Positions 1 through 6,028 of a stretch of DNA of 8,410 bases are shown in pieces. Position 1 is the stretch's first letter, and each line of letters opens with the position of its first letter. Position numbers and translations under genes: made by a program. This stretch comes from Candidatus Eiseniibacteriota bacterium. GTDB lineage: Bacteria > Eisenbacteria > RBG-16-71-46 > JABDJR01. The DNA lies in the NCBI GenBank assembly GCA_013003415.1, contig JABDJR010000198.1:1-8410 (forward strand). The letters run 5' to 3'. The notes under the pieces were generated by a model, which was not told the DNA's origin, did no database searches, and worked only from the letters and a program-made list of their open reading frames with translations.

Positions 1-198
1 TCCGATCCCCAGGAAATCGTGATGGAAGTCGACAAAGCCAAAGTCGGTATCCGATGGGGTCACTTCAACGCTCCTCGCTTGCTAGATTCCATGGGTTATC
101 TTGAGTACAAAGGCGTGATCCGAGCGAGCTTGGCTCACTACAACACCGTTGACGAAATCGAGCGCTTGAAGAAAGCCCTCGATCCGCTCGTCTCCTAG
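1..198 (+). CDS. Class V aminotransferase, cysteine-desulfurase-like (C-terminal end only)
   Basis: The window opens inside this gene; 65 codons and a TAG stop remain. Visible segments are GIRWGHFNAPRLL, then GVIRASLAHYNTVDEIERL close to the C-terminus. The R-x-S/G-L-x-H-Y-N-T-x-[ED]-E-[IV]-x-R-L pattern is the typical end of PLP-dependent class V aminotransferases, and the HYNT variant with an upstream G-H-[FY] element resembles the VC1184-type cysteine-desulfurase-like proteins more than SufS or IscS. Family members are cytosolic fold-type I PLP enzymes; many in this subgroup have no proven substrate. The PLP lysine and any active-site cysteine lie upstream of the window, so desulfurase activity cannot be judged. 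The next gene starts two or eight bases after the stop, so the two are probably co-transcribed. Alternative: another class V enzyme such as a kynureninase-like or serine-pyruvate-type aminotransferase. Confidence 0.72.
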   Translation, partial: SDPQEIVMEVDKAKVGIRWGHFNAPRLLDSMGYLEYKGVIRASLAHYNTVDEIERLKKALDPLVS

Positions 199-200
199 AG

Positions 201-2393
201 TTGTCCTTGGTTCAGTTCCACCCCTCTAGTCTCGATGCTGTCGTCGCACCTCCCGCACACCAGCGAGTTTACGGAGCGCTGCGTCGTGCTTTAGCTGGTG
301 AACCGACCTCCAGCGATTCGGTGGGGGAGTCGGTTCTCGATAGTGCTGTCTCGGTTTGGTACCGGCCGGTCATTCGAAGCTCAAGCGGTGCCGTGATTGA
401 ACCGGACTTTCTTGTCGCCGGGAGTTTCGGGCTTGCGGTGCTTTCGGTTTGGGCGATCACCGACGAAATTGTTGGTGGGGGCGCTAAACAGTTACGCACC
501 GCAGACAAAACCGGCCGAGAAACGCGACGGCCTCATCCGCTCCACAAAGCTCGACAAGATGCGGAAGCTCTGAGTGATTTGCTTTTGGCTCATGGTCGCG
601 GGTTAGACCGGCTTCCGGTGGTTGGGGTTGGAGTTTTTCCCGAGTTTCGCCGCGACGCTCTAAAGAAGTTAGGTGTGGCTGCGGATCCGGCTGCCACCTT
701 GTCCGCCGACTGGCTCCTTGCCGATCAATCCGCAGAAGCCTGGCTGGAAAAGCTAGCCGCGTTTTTTGAAGATCGCGCCGTGGTTTCCTTGGATGAGTCC
801 ATGCTCCACGAATTGCGCTCTTTGGTGCAGCCTCAAATTCACTTTTTCGATCACCGAGAGTTAGAGCGCAAACCCAGCACGCTGGATGAAGTGGTTTTGG
901 CGGAAACGCACGCCCTTCGAGACGAGGCCGATGCAAGACGTAGCGAAATTGTGGATGTGCCGCCATCGGTCGCCGAGGAGAACGCCCCACCCTCGGGAAC
1001 TGAGCAGAACGCACCATCCCTGGGCGCGGAGCAGAACGCATTACCCTCGGGCACCGAGGAAAGCGCACTTTCTTCCGTGCGAGCGGTGGATCCAGTCGAC
1101 CTACCTCTTGGCTTTTTCCTCGACCGGAAACAGGAGCGAATGGCGCGCACCTTGGCTTCGCCACGCACTCTGATTTACGGCCCTGCGGGAAGTGGCAAGA
1201 CCGTGTTCTTAGTTTCTCGCGCGCGCTACTGGCGCGACTTGAAACCCGACGCCAAGATCCTTTTCACCTGCTACAACTCAAGCCTGGCTTCCCACTTGCG
1301 GAATGAGTTTGAGCTGCGCGGCATGACCCCCGACGAAGACGCGCTGTCCGTGATTCACTATCACGACCTCTGCCGCCGAACTCTGGGAATGGGCGCGGAC
1401 TTCCACGAGAAGCCGGCCGACTTCTATGCCGTGCTCGAGCCCAAAGTGCTTCAGGCCATGGCTCAAGACGAAGATCTTCCGACCTACGATTTGGTGTTGG
1501 TCGATGAGGGACAAGACTTCACGCGCCGCATGATTGAGGTCTTGGTGCGGTTCCTGAAGCCGGGGGGAGAGCTCACCATGGTGTGCGATCCGGCGCAAGA
1601 TTTGTACGAACGTTGGCAAGAGAACAACCTCGATCCTCTCGGCGATCACGCCATTGAACGGCTGGTGGATTGCTACCGAAACACCGCTCCCATTTACGCC
1701 CTGGCTTTGGCCGTTTTGAGTGCGGAAACACGAAAGATCATGGGGCTCGATCGACTCGAAATGACACGGCCCGAAGATCTGGGTCGCGATGGGCCACCGC
1801 CTCGCCTGGAAAACGTGAAGGACCTCAACGCTCTGCTCGATGTCATCGAAAGTGAAGCGAATCACCTACGGTCCCTAGGAAAAGATCTCTCGGACATGGC
1901 GGTGCTCTATCCGCACCGATCCGCCATTCCCAACCTGAACGAAGACGGTGAGCCCGAAGATTTGCTCCGTGGGAACCTCCCCGAGGAAAGCTATGGCGTG
2001 AACATGGGAACCCTCGACTCCGACGATGATGGGGTAGTTACCGCGAAGGCGAAACCTCACTTTGCTGAAGTTTTGGAAAACGAACTGCGCGACCGAGGCA
2101 TTCCCTGCGATTGGGTGGCTCGCGACTTCGCCACGAAGTCGGCCTATGACATTTCAAAGCCACGGCTGACCCTTTCCACCATCCACTCCGCCAAAGGCAT
2201 GGATTACCACACCGTGATTCTTTTGGGAGTGGAAGCTTTGAAGAAGCCCGATCCGCATTTTGATCCCGGAGCTTCTTCGCTCTTGTTCACCGCGGTGACT
2301 CGGGCTCGCGAACGGTTGGTCATGCCCTACTTTGAAGAAAACGGTTGGGTGGGGACCATCGGTTCCATGGTCGAGCCGGAGTTGAAAGCTTAA
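201..2393 (+). CDS. NERD-like domain fused to UvrD/Rep-type (SF1) DNA helicase
   Basis: A 730-residue protein in two parts. Residues about 20-195 look like a NERD (nuclease-related) domain: E67-P-D-F with Asp69, a hydrophobic strand, then PLHKARQDAEAL (113-124) like the helix after the NERD core. The E-x-K catalytic pair expected about 13 residues after the Asp is replaced by S82-V-W84, so nuclease activity is doubtful. Residues 300-710 hold SF1 helicase motifs: Q-motif Gln311, Walker A GPAGSGKT (327-334), Walker B LVDEGQDF (433-440), motif III VCDPAQDLY (461-469), motif IV CYRN (491-494), motif V TIHSAKGMDY (660-669) and motif VI TAVTRARERL (697-706). A repeat-rich linker (254-289) joins the parts, and an acidic insertion (about 575-618) sits between motifs IV and V. 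The start is uncertain: TTG at 201 has no spaced Shine-Dalgarno sequence, while TTG at 207 lies six bases after AGAG. The helicase assignment is firm; the biological role (repair, or possibly defence as in other UvrD-like fusions) is inference. Confidence 0.88.
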   Translation: MSLVQFHPSSLDAVVAPPAHQRVYGALRRALAGEPTSSDSVGESVLDSAVSVWYRPVIRSSSGAVIEPDFLVAGSFGLAVLSVWAITDEIVGGGAKQLRTADKTGRETRRPHPLHKARQDAEALSDLLLAHGRGLDRLPVVGVGVFPEFRRDALKKLGVAADPAATLSADWLLADQSAEAWLEKLAAFFEDRAVVSLDESMLHELRSLVQPQIHFFDHRELERKPSTLDEVVLAETHALRDEADARRSEIVDVPPSVAEENAPPSGTEQNAPSLGAEQNALPSGTEESALSSVRAVDPVDLPLGFFLDRKQERMARTLASPRTLIYGPAGSGKTVFLVSRARYWRDLKPDAKILFTCYNSSLASHLRNEFELRGMTPDEDALSVIHYHDLCRRTLGMGADFHEKPADFYAVLEPKVLQAMAQDEDLPTYDLVLVDEGQDFTRRMIEVLVRFLKPGGELTMVCDPAQDLYERWQENNLDPLGDHAIERLVDCYRNTAPIYALALAVLSAETRKIMGLDRLEMTRPEDLGRDGPPPRLENVKDLNALLDVIESEANHLRSLGKDLSDMAVLYPHRSAIPNLNEDGEPEDLLRGNLPEESYGVNMGTLDSDDDGVVTAKAKPHFAEVLENELRDRGIPCDWVARDFATKSAYDISKPRLTLSTIHSAKGMDYHTVILLGVEALKKPDPHFDPGASSLLFTAVTRARERLVMPYFEENGWVGTIGSMVEPELKA
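960..1067 (+). repeat. Four tandem 27-bp repeats inside the helicase gene
   Basis: Four consecutive units of exactly 27 bp encode the nine-residue units PPSVAEENA, PPSGTEQNA, PSLGAEQNA and LPSGTEESA (residues 254-289). A shortened fifth copy (LSSV) may follow. Units 2 and 3 share about 21 of 27 bases by eye. The length is a multiple of three, so copy number can change without a frameshift. The encoded stretch is rich in Pro, Ser, Glu, Asn and Ala and is probably a disordered linker between the NERD-like and helicase parts. Confidence 0.9.
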
Positions 2394-2803
2394 TGCGATT
2401 CTGGGGATATTTGTTGCTGTTGGCCTTTGTTGGGCTTGCGGTTTATCTCATCACCAATCCTCGGGTGCGCCCGGTGCCGGTCAATCCGACTTGGGTTTCG
2501 GTGTACGAACATGACGCGGAGGGAGTCACTCTTTCAGGCTCCAAGGAAGCTTTGATCGAAGCGGTCCGTGCGGGTCAGCCCATTCGTGTTTATTGGGCGG
2601 GGCGTCGGGTAGAACACGCGACCGATGCCGGTTTCCTCACCATTCTTCAGGGTGAAGTGTTTGCGCAAATCCCCGAGATTCTGGGGCAACAGCCCTCGGT
2701 GGATCCTCCGGCGATTGCTTTTCGTGAGCCTGAAGGCACCACTTGGACCACCATTCTCGCCACCAACGGCAATCGAGCTTTGAAGTGGTTCGCCCAACCG
2801 TAA
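2393..2803 (+). CDS. Small membrane-anchored protein of unknown function
   Basis: A 136-residue protein that I do not recognise by name. The ATG shares its A with the helicase TAA stop (TAATG), suggesting translational coupling; an in-frame ATG at 2345 would need a 49-base overlap and would put 16 polar residues ahead of the hydrophobic segment, so 2393 is preferred. Residues 4-21 form one hydrophobic helix (YLLLLAFVGLAVYLI at 6-20) followed by positive residues, so the protein is either a signal-anchor protein or exported with a poorly defined cleavage site. The remainder is soluble and looks like one small alpha/beta domain: SGSKEALIEAVRAGQPIRV (48-66), then RRVEHATDAGFLTIL (71-85), GEVFAQI (87-93), and a C-terminal TTWTTILATNGNRALKWF (116-133). 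The absence of cysteines and obvious metal ligands gives no hint of an enzyme. It overlaps the next, exported rhodanese gene, so a shared periplasmic role is possible but unproven. Confidence 0.75.
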   Translation: MRFWGYLLLLAFVGLAVYLITNPRVRPVPVNPTWVSVYEHDAEGVTLSGSKEALIEAVRAGQPIRVYWAGRRVEHATDAGFLTILQGEVFAQIPEILGQQPSVDPPAIAFREPEGTTWTTILATNGNRALKWFAQP

Positions 2804-3174
2804 CGCTTCTCTTGTTGCTTGCGTCACTCGTTGCCCTGAACGGGTGCGGCTGGGACAGCTCCAAAGTGGATACCACAGGTTTAGAAACGGTGACCGCCAC
2901 CGAGGTTCAGGCCATCGTGGAGAATCCCGAGTCGGCGTTTCTTCTGGATGTGCGCACCCCCGGTGAGTTTGCCGAGGGACACATCGAAGGCGCGGTGAAC
3001 ATCCCTTCTTACCAGCTAAAAAACCGCATGGCCGAGCTACCCAAGAACAAGCCAATTCTTGTCTATTGTGAAATGGGATACCGAGCGGCAGACGTGGCCA
3101 GGATCTTAACCGAGTCGGACGGCTTTCAAGTCAAAACCTACGTGGAAGGCATGTCCGAGTGGCGGTCAAAGTAG
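2785..3174 (+). CDS. Rhodanese-domain lipoprotein (sulfurtransferase-like)
   Basis: A 129-residue protein from a GTG start that overlaps the preceding gene by 19 bases. This start gives a clean lipoprotein signal: MVRPTV, a Leu-rich core (8-18) and lipobox L-N-G-C with Cys21 at bases 2845-2847. Gly at +2 does not suggest inner-membrane retention by the Asp rule known from enterics. A TTG at 2743 in the same frame would add 14 polar residues and is less likely. The rest is a single rhodanese domain: LLDVRTPGEFAEGHIEGAVN (53-72), then the active-site loop C95-E-M-G-Y-R100, and a C-terminal VEGMSEWRS motif. Single-domain rhodaneses carry a persulfide on this Cys and transfer sulfane sulfur; as a lipoprotein it would act outside the cytoplasm. 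The cysteine-desulfurase-like enzyme at the start of the same gene run is cytosolic, so direct sulfur relay between them is unlikely. The physiological acceptor is unknown. Confidence 0.9.
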   Translation: MVRPTVTLLLLLASLVALNGCGWDSSKVDTTGLETVTATEVQAIVENPESAFLLDVRTPGEFAEGHIEGAVNIPSYQLKNRMAELPKNKPILVYCEMGYRAADVARILTESDGFQVKTYVEGMSEWRSK

Positions 3175-3217
3175 GCGAGCCTCGCGGTAACTAGCCAACC
3201 CACCCTCGGCGCGCGTT

Positions 3218-3961
3218 TTACTCCGGATACGGGAGCATCATCTCCGAGTTGTTGCTGATGATTCCCGTGACACCCAACTTCACCAGTTCTTCCGCTCGCG
3301 CCTCATCGTCCACCGTCCAAGCGTGCACAAACAAACCACGCTCGGTGGCCCGTCGCATGAGTTTCTTGTCGATCAGCTCATGCTGAGGATGGATCGAGGT
3401 GAGCTGATCCATGATGACCTCGTTCTCAAGTTGATTCAGAGCTTTCAACTCCGAAAACAGAAAGCCAACCAGGACCGAGGGGTCCGTTTTCTTCATGATC
3501 TGGAGAATCTCGGGATCGAAGGAGGAGACCAACACCGATTCGCGGGGGCGCACCTTGTCCGTTTCGCGGTAGGTGGCCCGCACCAGGCGCTCGCGGTTGG
3601 CGGCTGAGGTCGGCTTAATTTCCACATTAATCAGGCAACGTCCGCTTAGGTCCTGAAGCACCTGCCCCAAGCGCGGAATCCGGTAAGCCGAAACCTCGCC
3701 CTCAAAGGACATGGCCTGGAGGCGCTCCCAATGCTGTTCCTCAATGACAATGGTCTCGTCGCCTGAGGTGGCCTCGGCATCGTGGTGAACCACCGCCACC
3801 CCATCCGCCGTCATCCGGGCATCCAGCTCGACCCCATCGCAGCCCGATTCCAGGGCCGCTTCGAAGGAGAAGGCGGTGTTTTCTTGCGCCTGGGACGGGA
3901 ATCCGCGGTGACCCAAAAGAAATGGGCCTTCAAGCCGAATCCAGGAAAGAATATCGCTCAT
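3218..3961 (-). CDS. Glycerophosphodiester phosphodiesterase (GDPD family)
   Basis: A 247-residue TIM-barrel enzyme that hydrolyses glycerophosphodiesters to glycerol 3-phosphate and an alcohol; the length matches cytosolic UgpQ-type enzymes. Expected motifs are present in order: G-H18-R19-G-F, E27-N-T, E45-L-D47 (metal ligands), H60-D61 in VHHD, N-V-E114-I-K116, and the late A-W215-T-V-D-D motif followed by GIISN. The catalytic HR, the E/D metal ligands and the second His are all intact, so activity is expected. No signal peptide or membrane segment is seen. The ATG at 3961 is preceded on its strand by AGGA ten bases upstream, a passable ribosome binding site. It is transcribed alone, opposite to both neighbours: tail-to-tail with the rhodanese gene and head-to-head with moxR. 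No uptake system for glycerophosphodiesters lies beside it, so it probably serves phospholipid turnover. The substrate range cannot be read from the sequence. Confidence 0.93.
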   Translation of the reverse strand: MSDILSWIRLEGPFLLGHRGFPSQAQENTAFSFEAALESGCDGVELDARMTADGVAVVHHDAEATSGDETIVIEEQHWERLQAMSFEGEVSAYRIPRLGQVLQDLSGRCLINVEIKPTSAANRERLVRATYRETDKVRPRESVLVSSFDPEILQIMKKTDPSVLVGFLFSELKALNQLENEVIMDQLTSIHPQHELIDKKLMRRATERGLFVHAWTVDDEARAEELVKLGVTGIISNNSEMMLPYPE

Positions 3962-3980
3962 GAGGGGTATATCCTGTTAT

Positions 3981-4003
3981 GGGCCGGGCCAGTAGCCGGT
4001 CCC
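3981..4003. other. GC-rich imperfect hairpin in the divergent intergenic region
   Basis: GGGCCGG (3981-3987) can pair with CCGGTCCC (3996-4003) across an eight-base loop, leaving one unpaired T: seven base pairs, mostly G-C. No T-run follows on either strand, so it is not an intrinsic terminator. It lies in the leader or promoter zone of the minus-strand phosphodiesterase gene and just upstream of the candidate moxR promoter. It could be a regulatory structure, an operator half-site arrangement, or chance in GC-rich DNA. Confidence 0.3.
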
Positions 4004-4021
4004 GACGACGGGGTCAACTCG

Positions 4022-4030
4022 TGGTATCAT
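4022..4030 (+). promoter_or_regulatory. Candidate extended -10 promoter for the moxR operon
   Basis: TGGTATCAT matches the extended -10 pattern TG-n-TATAAT with a single mismatch in the hexamer. The hexamer 17 bases upstream (CCGACG, 4002-4007) is a poor -35, as is usual for extended -10 promoters. Transcription would begin near 4037 and leave a leader of roughly 65 bases before the preferred moxR start. This is a sigma70-style match by eye; the host's promoter consensus is unknown. Confidence 0.4.
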
Positions 4031-4087
4031 GCGTCCCCCCGAATTTTTTGGCAACGAATTCTGCCTCCCGGCCTATCTTAGATGCCT

Positions 4088-4098
4088 GGAGATGAGGA
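4088..4098 (+). promoter_or_regulatory. Ribosome binding site that selects the moxR start
   Basis: GGAGATGAGGA holds two Shine-Dalgarno-like cores, GGAG (4088-4091) and GAGGA (4094-4098), ending 11 and 4 bases before the ATG at 4103. The earlier in-frame ATG at 4082 has only GGCCTATCTTAG-type sequence before it and no such signal, so 4103 is the better start. Confidence 0.65.
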
Positions 4099-4102
4099 AC
4101 TT

Positions 4103-5119
4103 ATGACGGAAAACAATTCTCCGGGCCTTCTCCAGGAACTCCACGATTTAGCAGAAGGGCGCAATAAGATCGCCGCCGAGCTGCGCAAAGTCATCGTGGG
4201 GCAAGATCAGGTTATCGATGAGCTGCTGATGGCGCTCTTTGCCAACGGCCACTGCCTCCTTATTGGCGTACCGGGTCTGGCTAAAACCTTGCTGATCAGC
4301 ACCATGGCCCAGATTCTCGACCTCGACTTTAAGCGGATCCAGTTTACCCCCGACCTCATGCCTTCGGACATTATCGGAACCGAGATTCTGGAAGAGGACA
4401 AGAGCACGGGTCACCGTAATTTCAAGTTTGTCCAGGGCCCAATCTTCACCAACGTGCTCCTGGCCGACGAAATCAACCGGACGCCTCCCAAAACGCAGGC
4501 GGCTCTACTTCAGGCCATGCAGGAGCGGGTGGTTTCGGCCGGTACGCAAACCATGACCTTGCCCCCGCCCTTCTTCGTCTTGGCCACGCAAAACCCCATT
4601 GAACTCGAGGGAACCTATCCGCTTCCCGAGGCTCAGCTCGACCGTTTCATGTTTATGGTTCAGGTGACCTACCCGAACGAGGCGGAAGAGGTGCAGATTG
4701 TCAGTTCAACCACCACCGATCACCAACCCACGGTCGATTGCGTGCTTCACGGCGATGACATTCTCCGTTACCAGCATGTGGTTCGTCGCGTGCCGGTTTC
4801 CGACTATGTGGTTGAGTATGCGGTTCGTTTGGCTCGCGCATCGCGTCCCGACAGTGCCGACGCTCCCGAGTTGGTGCGTCAGTACGTGAGTTGGGGTGCC
4901 GGTCCACGAGCGAGTCAGTTCTTGGTGCTTGGAGCCAAAACCATGGCCGCCTTGTCCGGACGTGAAACGCCCTCTTGCGAAGATGTGCGCCGGGTTGCGT
5001 TCCCGGTTCTGCGCCACCGCATTACGCCCAACTTCCGAGCCGAAGCCGAAGGCATCAAGCCCGAAGCGCTTATTCAGTCTCTGATCGAGGCGGTTCCCGA
5101 AGCTCAAACCGCTTCCTAA
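4103..5119 (+). CDS. MoxR-family AAA+ ATPase
   Basis: A 338-residue MoxR AAA+ ATPase of normal family length. Motifs in order: VIVGQDQVIDEL (30-41), Walker A GVPGLAKT (55-62), a pre-Walker-B segment FTPDLMPSDIIG (81-92), Walker B LLADEINR (119-126), sensor 1 ATQNP (161-165), PEAQLDRF (175-182) with the likely arginine finger Arg181, and sensor 2 GPRAS (267-271). All ATP-binding and hydrolysis residues look intact. MoxR proteins form hexameric rings thought to act as chaperones that remodel or activate vWA-domain partners; here the partner is almost certainly the DUF58 protein encoded nine bases downstream. The start at 4103 is chosen for its ribosome binding site; ATG at 4082 would add seven residues. 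It is the first gene of a co-directional block ending in mfd, with a candidate promoter just upstream. Exact client and physiological role are not shown by the sequence. Confidence 0.96.
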   Translation: MTENNSPGLLQELHDLAEGRNKIAAELRKVIVGQDQVIDELLMALFANGHCLLIGVPGLAKTLLISTMAQILDLDFKRIQFTPDLMPSDIIGTEILEEDKSTGHRNFKFVQGPIFTNVLLADEINRTPPKTQAALLQAMQERVVSAGTQTMTLPPPFFVLATQNPIELEGTYPLPEAQLDRFMFMVQVTYPNEAEEVQIVSSTTTDHQPTVDCVLHGDDILRYQHVVRRVPVSDYVVEYAVRLARASRPDSADAPELVRQYVSWGAGPRASQFLVLGAKTMAALSGRETPSCEDVRRVAFPVLRHRITPNFRAEAEGIKPEALIQSLIEAVPEAQTAS

Positions 5120-5123
5120 GGAG
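5118..5123 (+). promoter_or_regulatory. Strong Shine-Dalgarno sequence overlapping the moxR stop
   Basis: AAGGAG begins inside the TAA stop of moxR and sits five bases before the TTG start of the DUF58 gene. It is the best ribosome binding site in the window. It fixes a TTG as the start codon and suggests coupled translation of the two genes. Confidence 0.85.
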
Positions 5124-5128
5124 ATATC

Positions 5129-6028
5129 TTGGCCGAGAAAACGCTCGAGTATCTCGATCCAGAGTCTCTATCGAAGCTCAAAGGGCTCGATCTCATTGCA
5201 AAGTTGGTGGTGGAGGGATTCCTCACCGGCCTGCATAAGAGTCCTTATCACGGTTTCAGTGTGGAGTTTGCCGAGCATCGCCCCTATATGCCGGGCGATC
5301 CGCTTAAGCATGTCGACTGGAAGCTCTACGGAAAAAGCGACCGCTTTTATACGAAGCGCTATGAGCAAGAGACGAACTTGCGCTCGCACATCCTTTTGGA
5401 TGTGAGCGCCTCCATGGGCTACGCCTCCGAAGGGCGCGTCACCAAGTTTCAGTACGCGTCTTATCTGGGGGCTTCCCTAGCTTACCTCATGCTCATGCAG
5501 CAAGACGCGGTGGGGCTGCTCACGTTTAAGAACAGCATCGAGAAGATGATTCCGGCCCGGGCCAACTCGGCTCACCTGAAGCTCTTGCTCGCCGAACTTG
5601 AAAAAGCCAAGCCCAGCTCCACCACGGAAATGTCCACCGCCTTAAACCAAATGGCGGAACGCATCCAGCGGCGGGGTTTGGTGATTCTGATCTCCGACCT
5701 TATGGACGAACCCGAGCGGGTGATGGAAGCGCTGAAACACTTTCGTTACCGCGATCATGAAGTGGTGGTGTTCCACGTTCTCGATCCTTATGAGATCGAC
5801 TTTCCCTTCAAGGAAGAGTCGAGCTTTGTTGATCTTGAGACCGGCGACGAACTCATGACGCACCCTTGGGAAATTGCTACCGAATACAAGCGGCGTTTTG
5901 AAGAGTGGCAGGCCAAATACAAACGCATGTGTCTCGAAAGCCGTATTGAATACGAACCCCTGTCGACGAAGACCCCCTACGACCGAGCTCTCCTTCGTTA
6001 CCTCGAGAAACGGAAGAAGCTGAACTAA
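5129..6028 (+). CDS. DUF58 domain protein with vWA fold, MoxR partner
   Basis: A 299-residue soluble protein starting at TTG behind a strong AAGGAG. The DUF58 signature spans about residues 46-83: EFAEHRPYMPGDPLKHVDW, then KSDRFYTKRYEQETN. The vWA fold follows, with a complete metal-ion-dependent adhesion site: D91-V-S93-A-S95 (motif 1), a Thr at 165 or 166 in SSTTEM (motif 2) and Asp190 in LISDLMDEP (motif 3). The C-terminal 40 residues are charged and helical (EYKRRFEEWQAKYKRM, 252-267). There is no signal peptide or membrane segment, so it belongs to the short cytosolic DUF58 class that accompanies MoxR ATPases. Family knowledge suggests its metal site binds the MoxR ring or a client. Its TAA overlaps the ATG of the next gene (TAATG), implying translational coupling and probably fixed stoichiometry with the BatA-like protein. 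The biochemical function remains unproven for the family. Confidence 0.94.
   Translation: MAEKTLEYLDPESLSKLKGLDLIAKLVVEGFLTGLHKSPYHGFSVEFAEHRPYMPGDPLKHVDWKLYGKSDRFYTKRYEQETNLRSHILLDVSASMGYASEGRVTKFQYASYLGASLAYLMLMQQDAVGLLTFKNSIEKMIPARANSAHLKLLLAELEKAKPSSTTEMSTALNQMAERIQRRGLVILISDLMDEPERVMEALKHFRYRDHEVVVFHVLDPYEIDFPFKEESSFVDLETGDELMTHPWEIATEYKRRFEEWQAKYKRMCLESRIEYEPLSTKTPYDRALLRYLEKRKKLN

Noticed and set aside
484..1164. Long minus-strand open frame (226 codons) opposite the helicase gene
   Set aside because: It lies wholly within a well-supported helicase coding region, has low-complexity Arg/Pro-rich translation, and no recognisable motif. It is a shadow of the coding strand.
851..1173. Repetitive-looking open frames on both strands across the 27-bp repeats
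   Set aside because: A repeat whose length is a multiple of three gives repeat-like translations in every frame; only the helicase frame is continuous with conserved motifs.
201..3174. An antiphage defence island built on the NERD-helicase
   Set aside because: UvrD-like helicases do occur in defence systems, but the neighbours here (aminotransferase, small membrane protein, rhodanese, phosphodiesterase) are not defence genes and no mobile-element or integration signs are visible.
1..3174. Sulfur relay from the cysteine-desulfurase-like enzyme to the rhodanese
   Set aside because: The rhodanese has a lipoprotein signal and so acts outside the cytoplasm, whereas class V desulfurases are cytosolic; proximity alone does not support a relay.
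3175..3217. Possible bidirectional terminator between the rhodanese and phosphodiesterase genes
   Set aside because: GCGAGCCTCGC at 3175-3185 could form only a four-pair stem with a three-base loop and has no T-run. The TTTT near 3214 has no convincing stem before it for rightward transcription.
3989..4017. Minus-strand promoter for the phosphodiesterase (TTGACC at 4012-4017)
   Set aside because: The -35-like hexamer is good, but at 17 bases the -10 is TACTGG, which matches poorly; the CATAAC at 3976-3981 is too far away (30 bases).
4082..4102. Seven-residue N-terminal extension of MoxR from ATG 4082
   Set aside because: No ribosome binding site precedes it, and its sequence itself contains the GGAG/GAGGA signal that serves ATG 4103.
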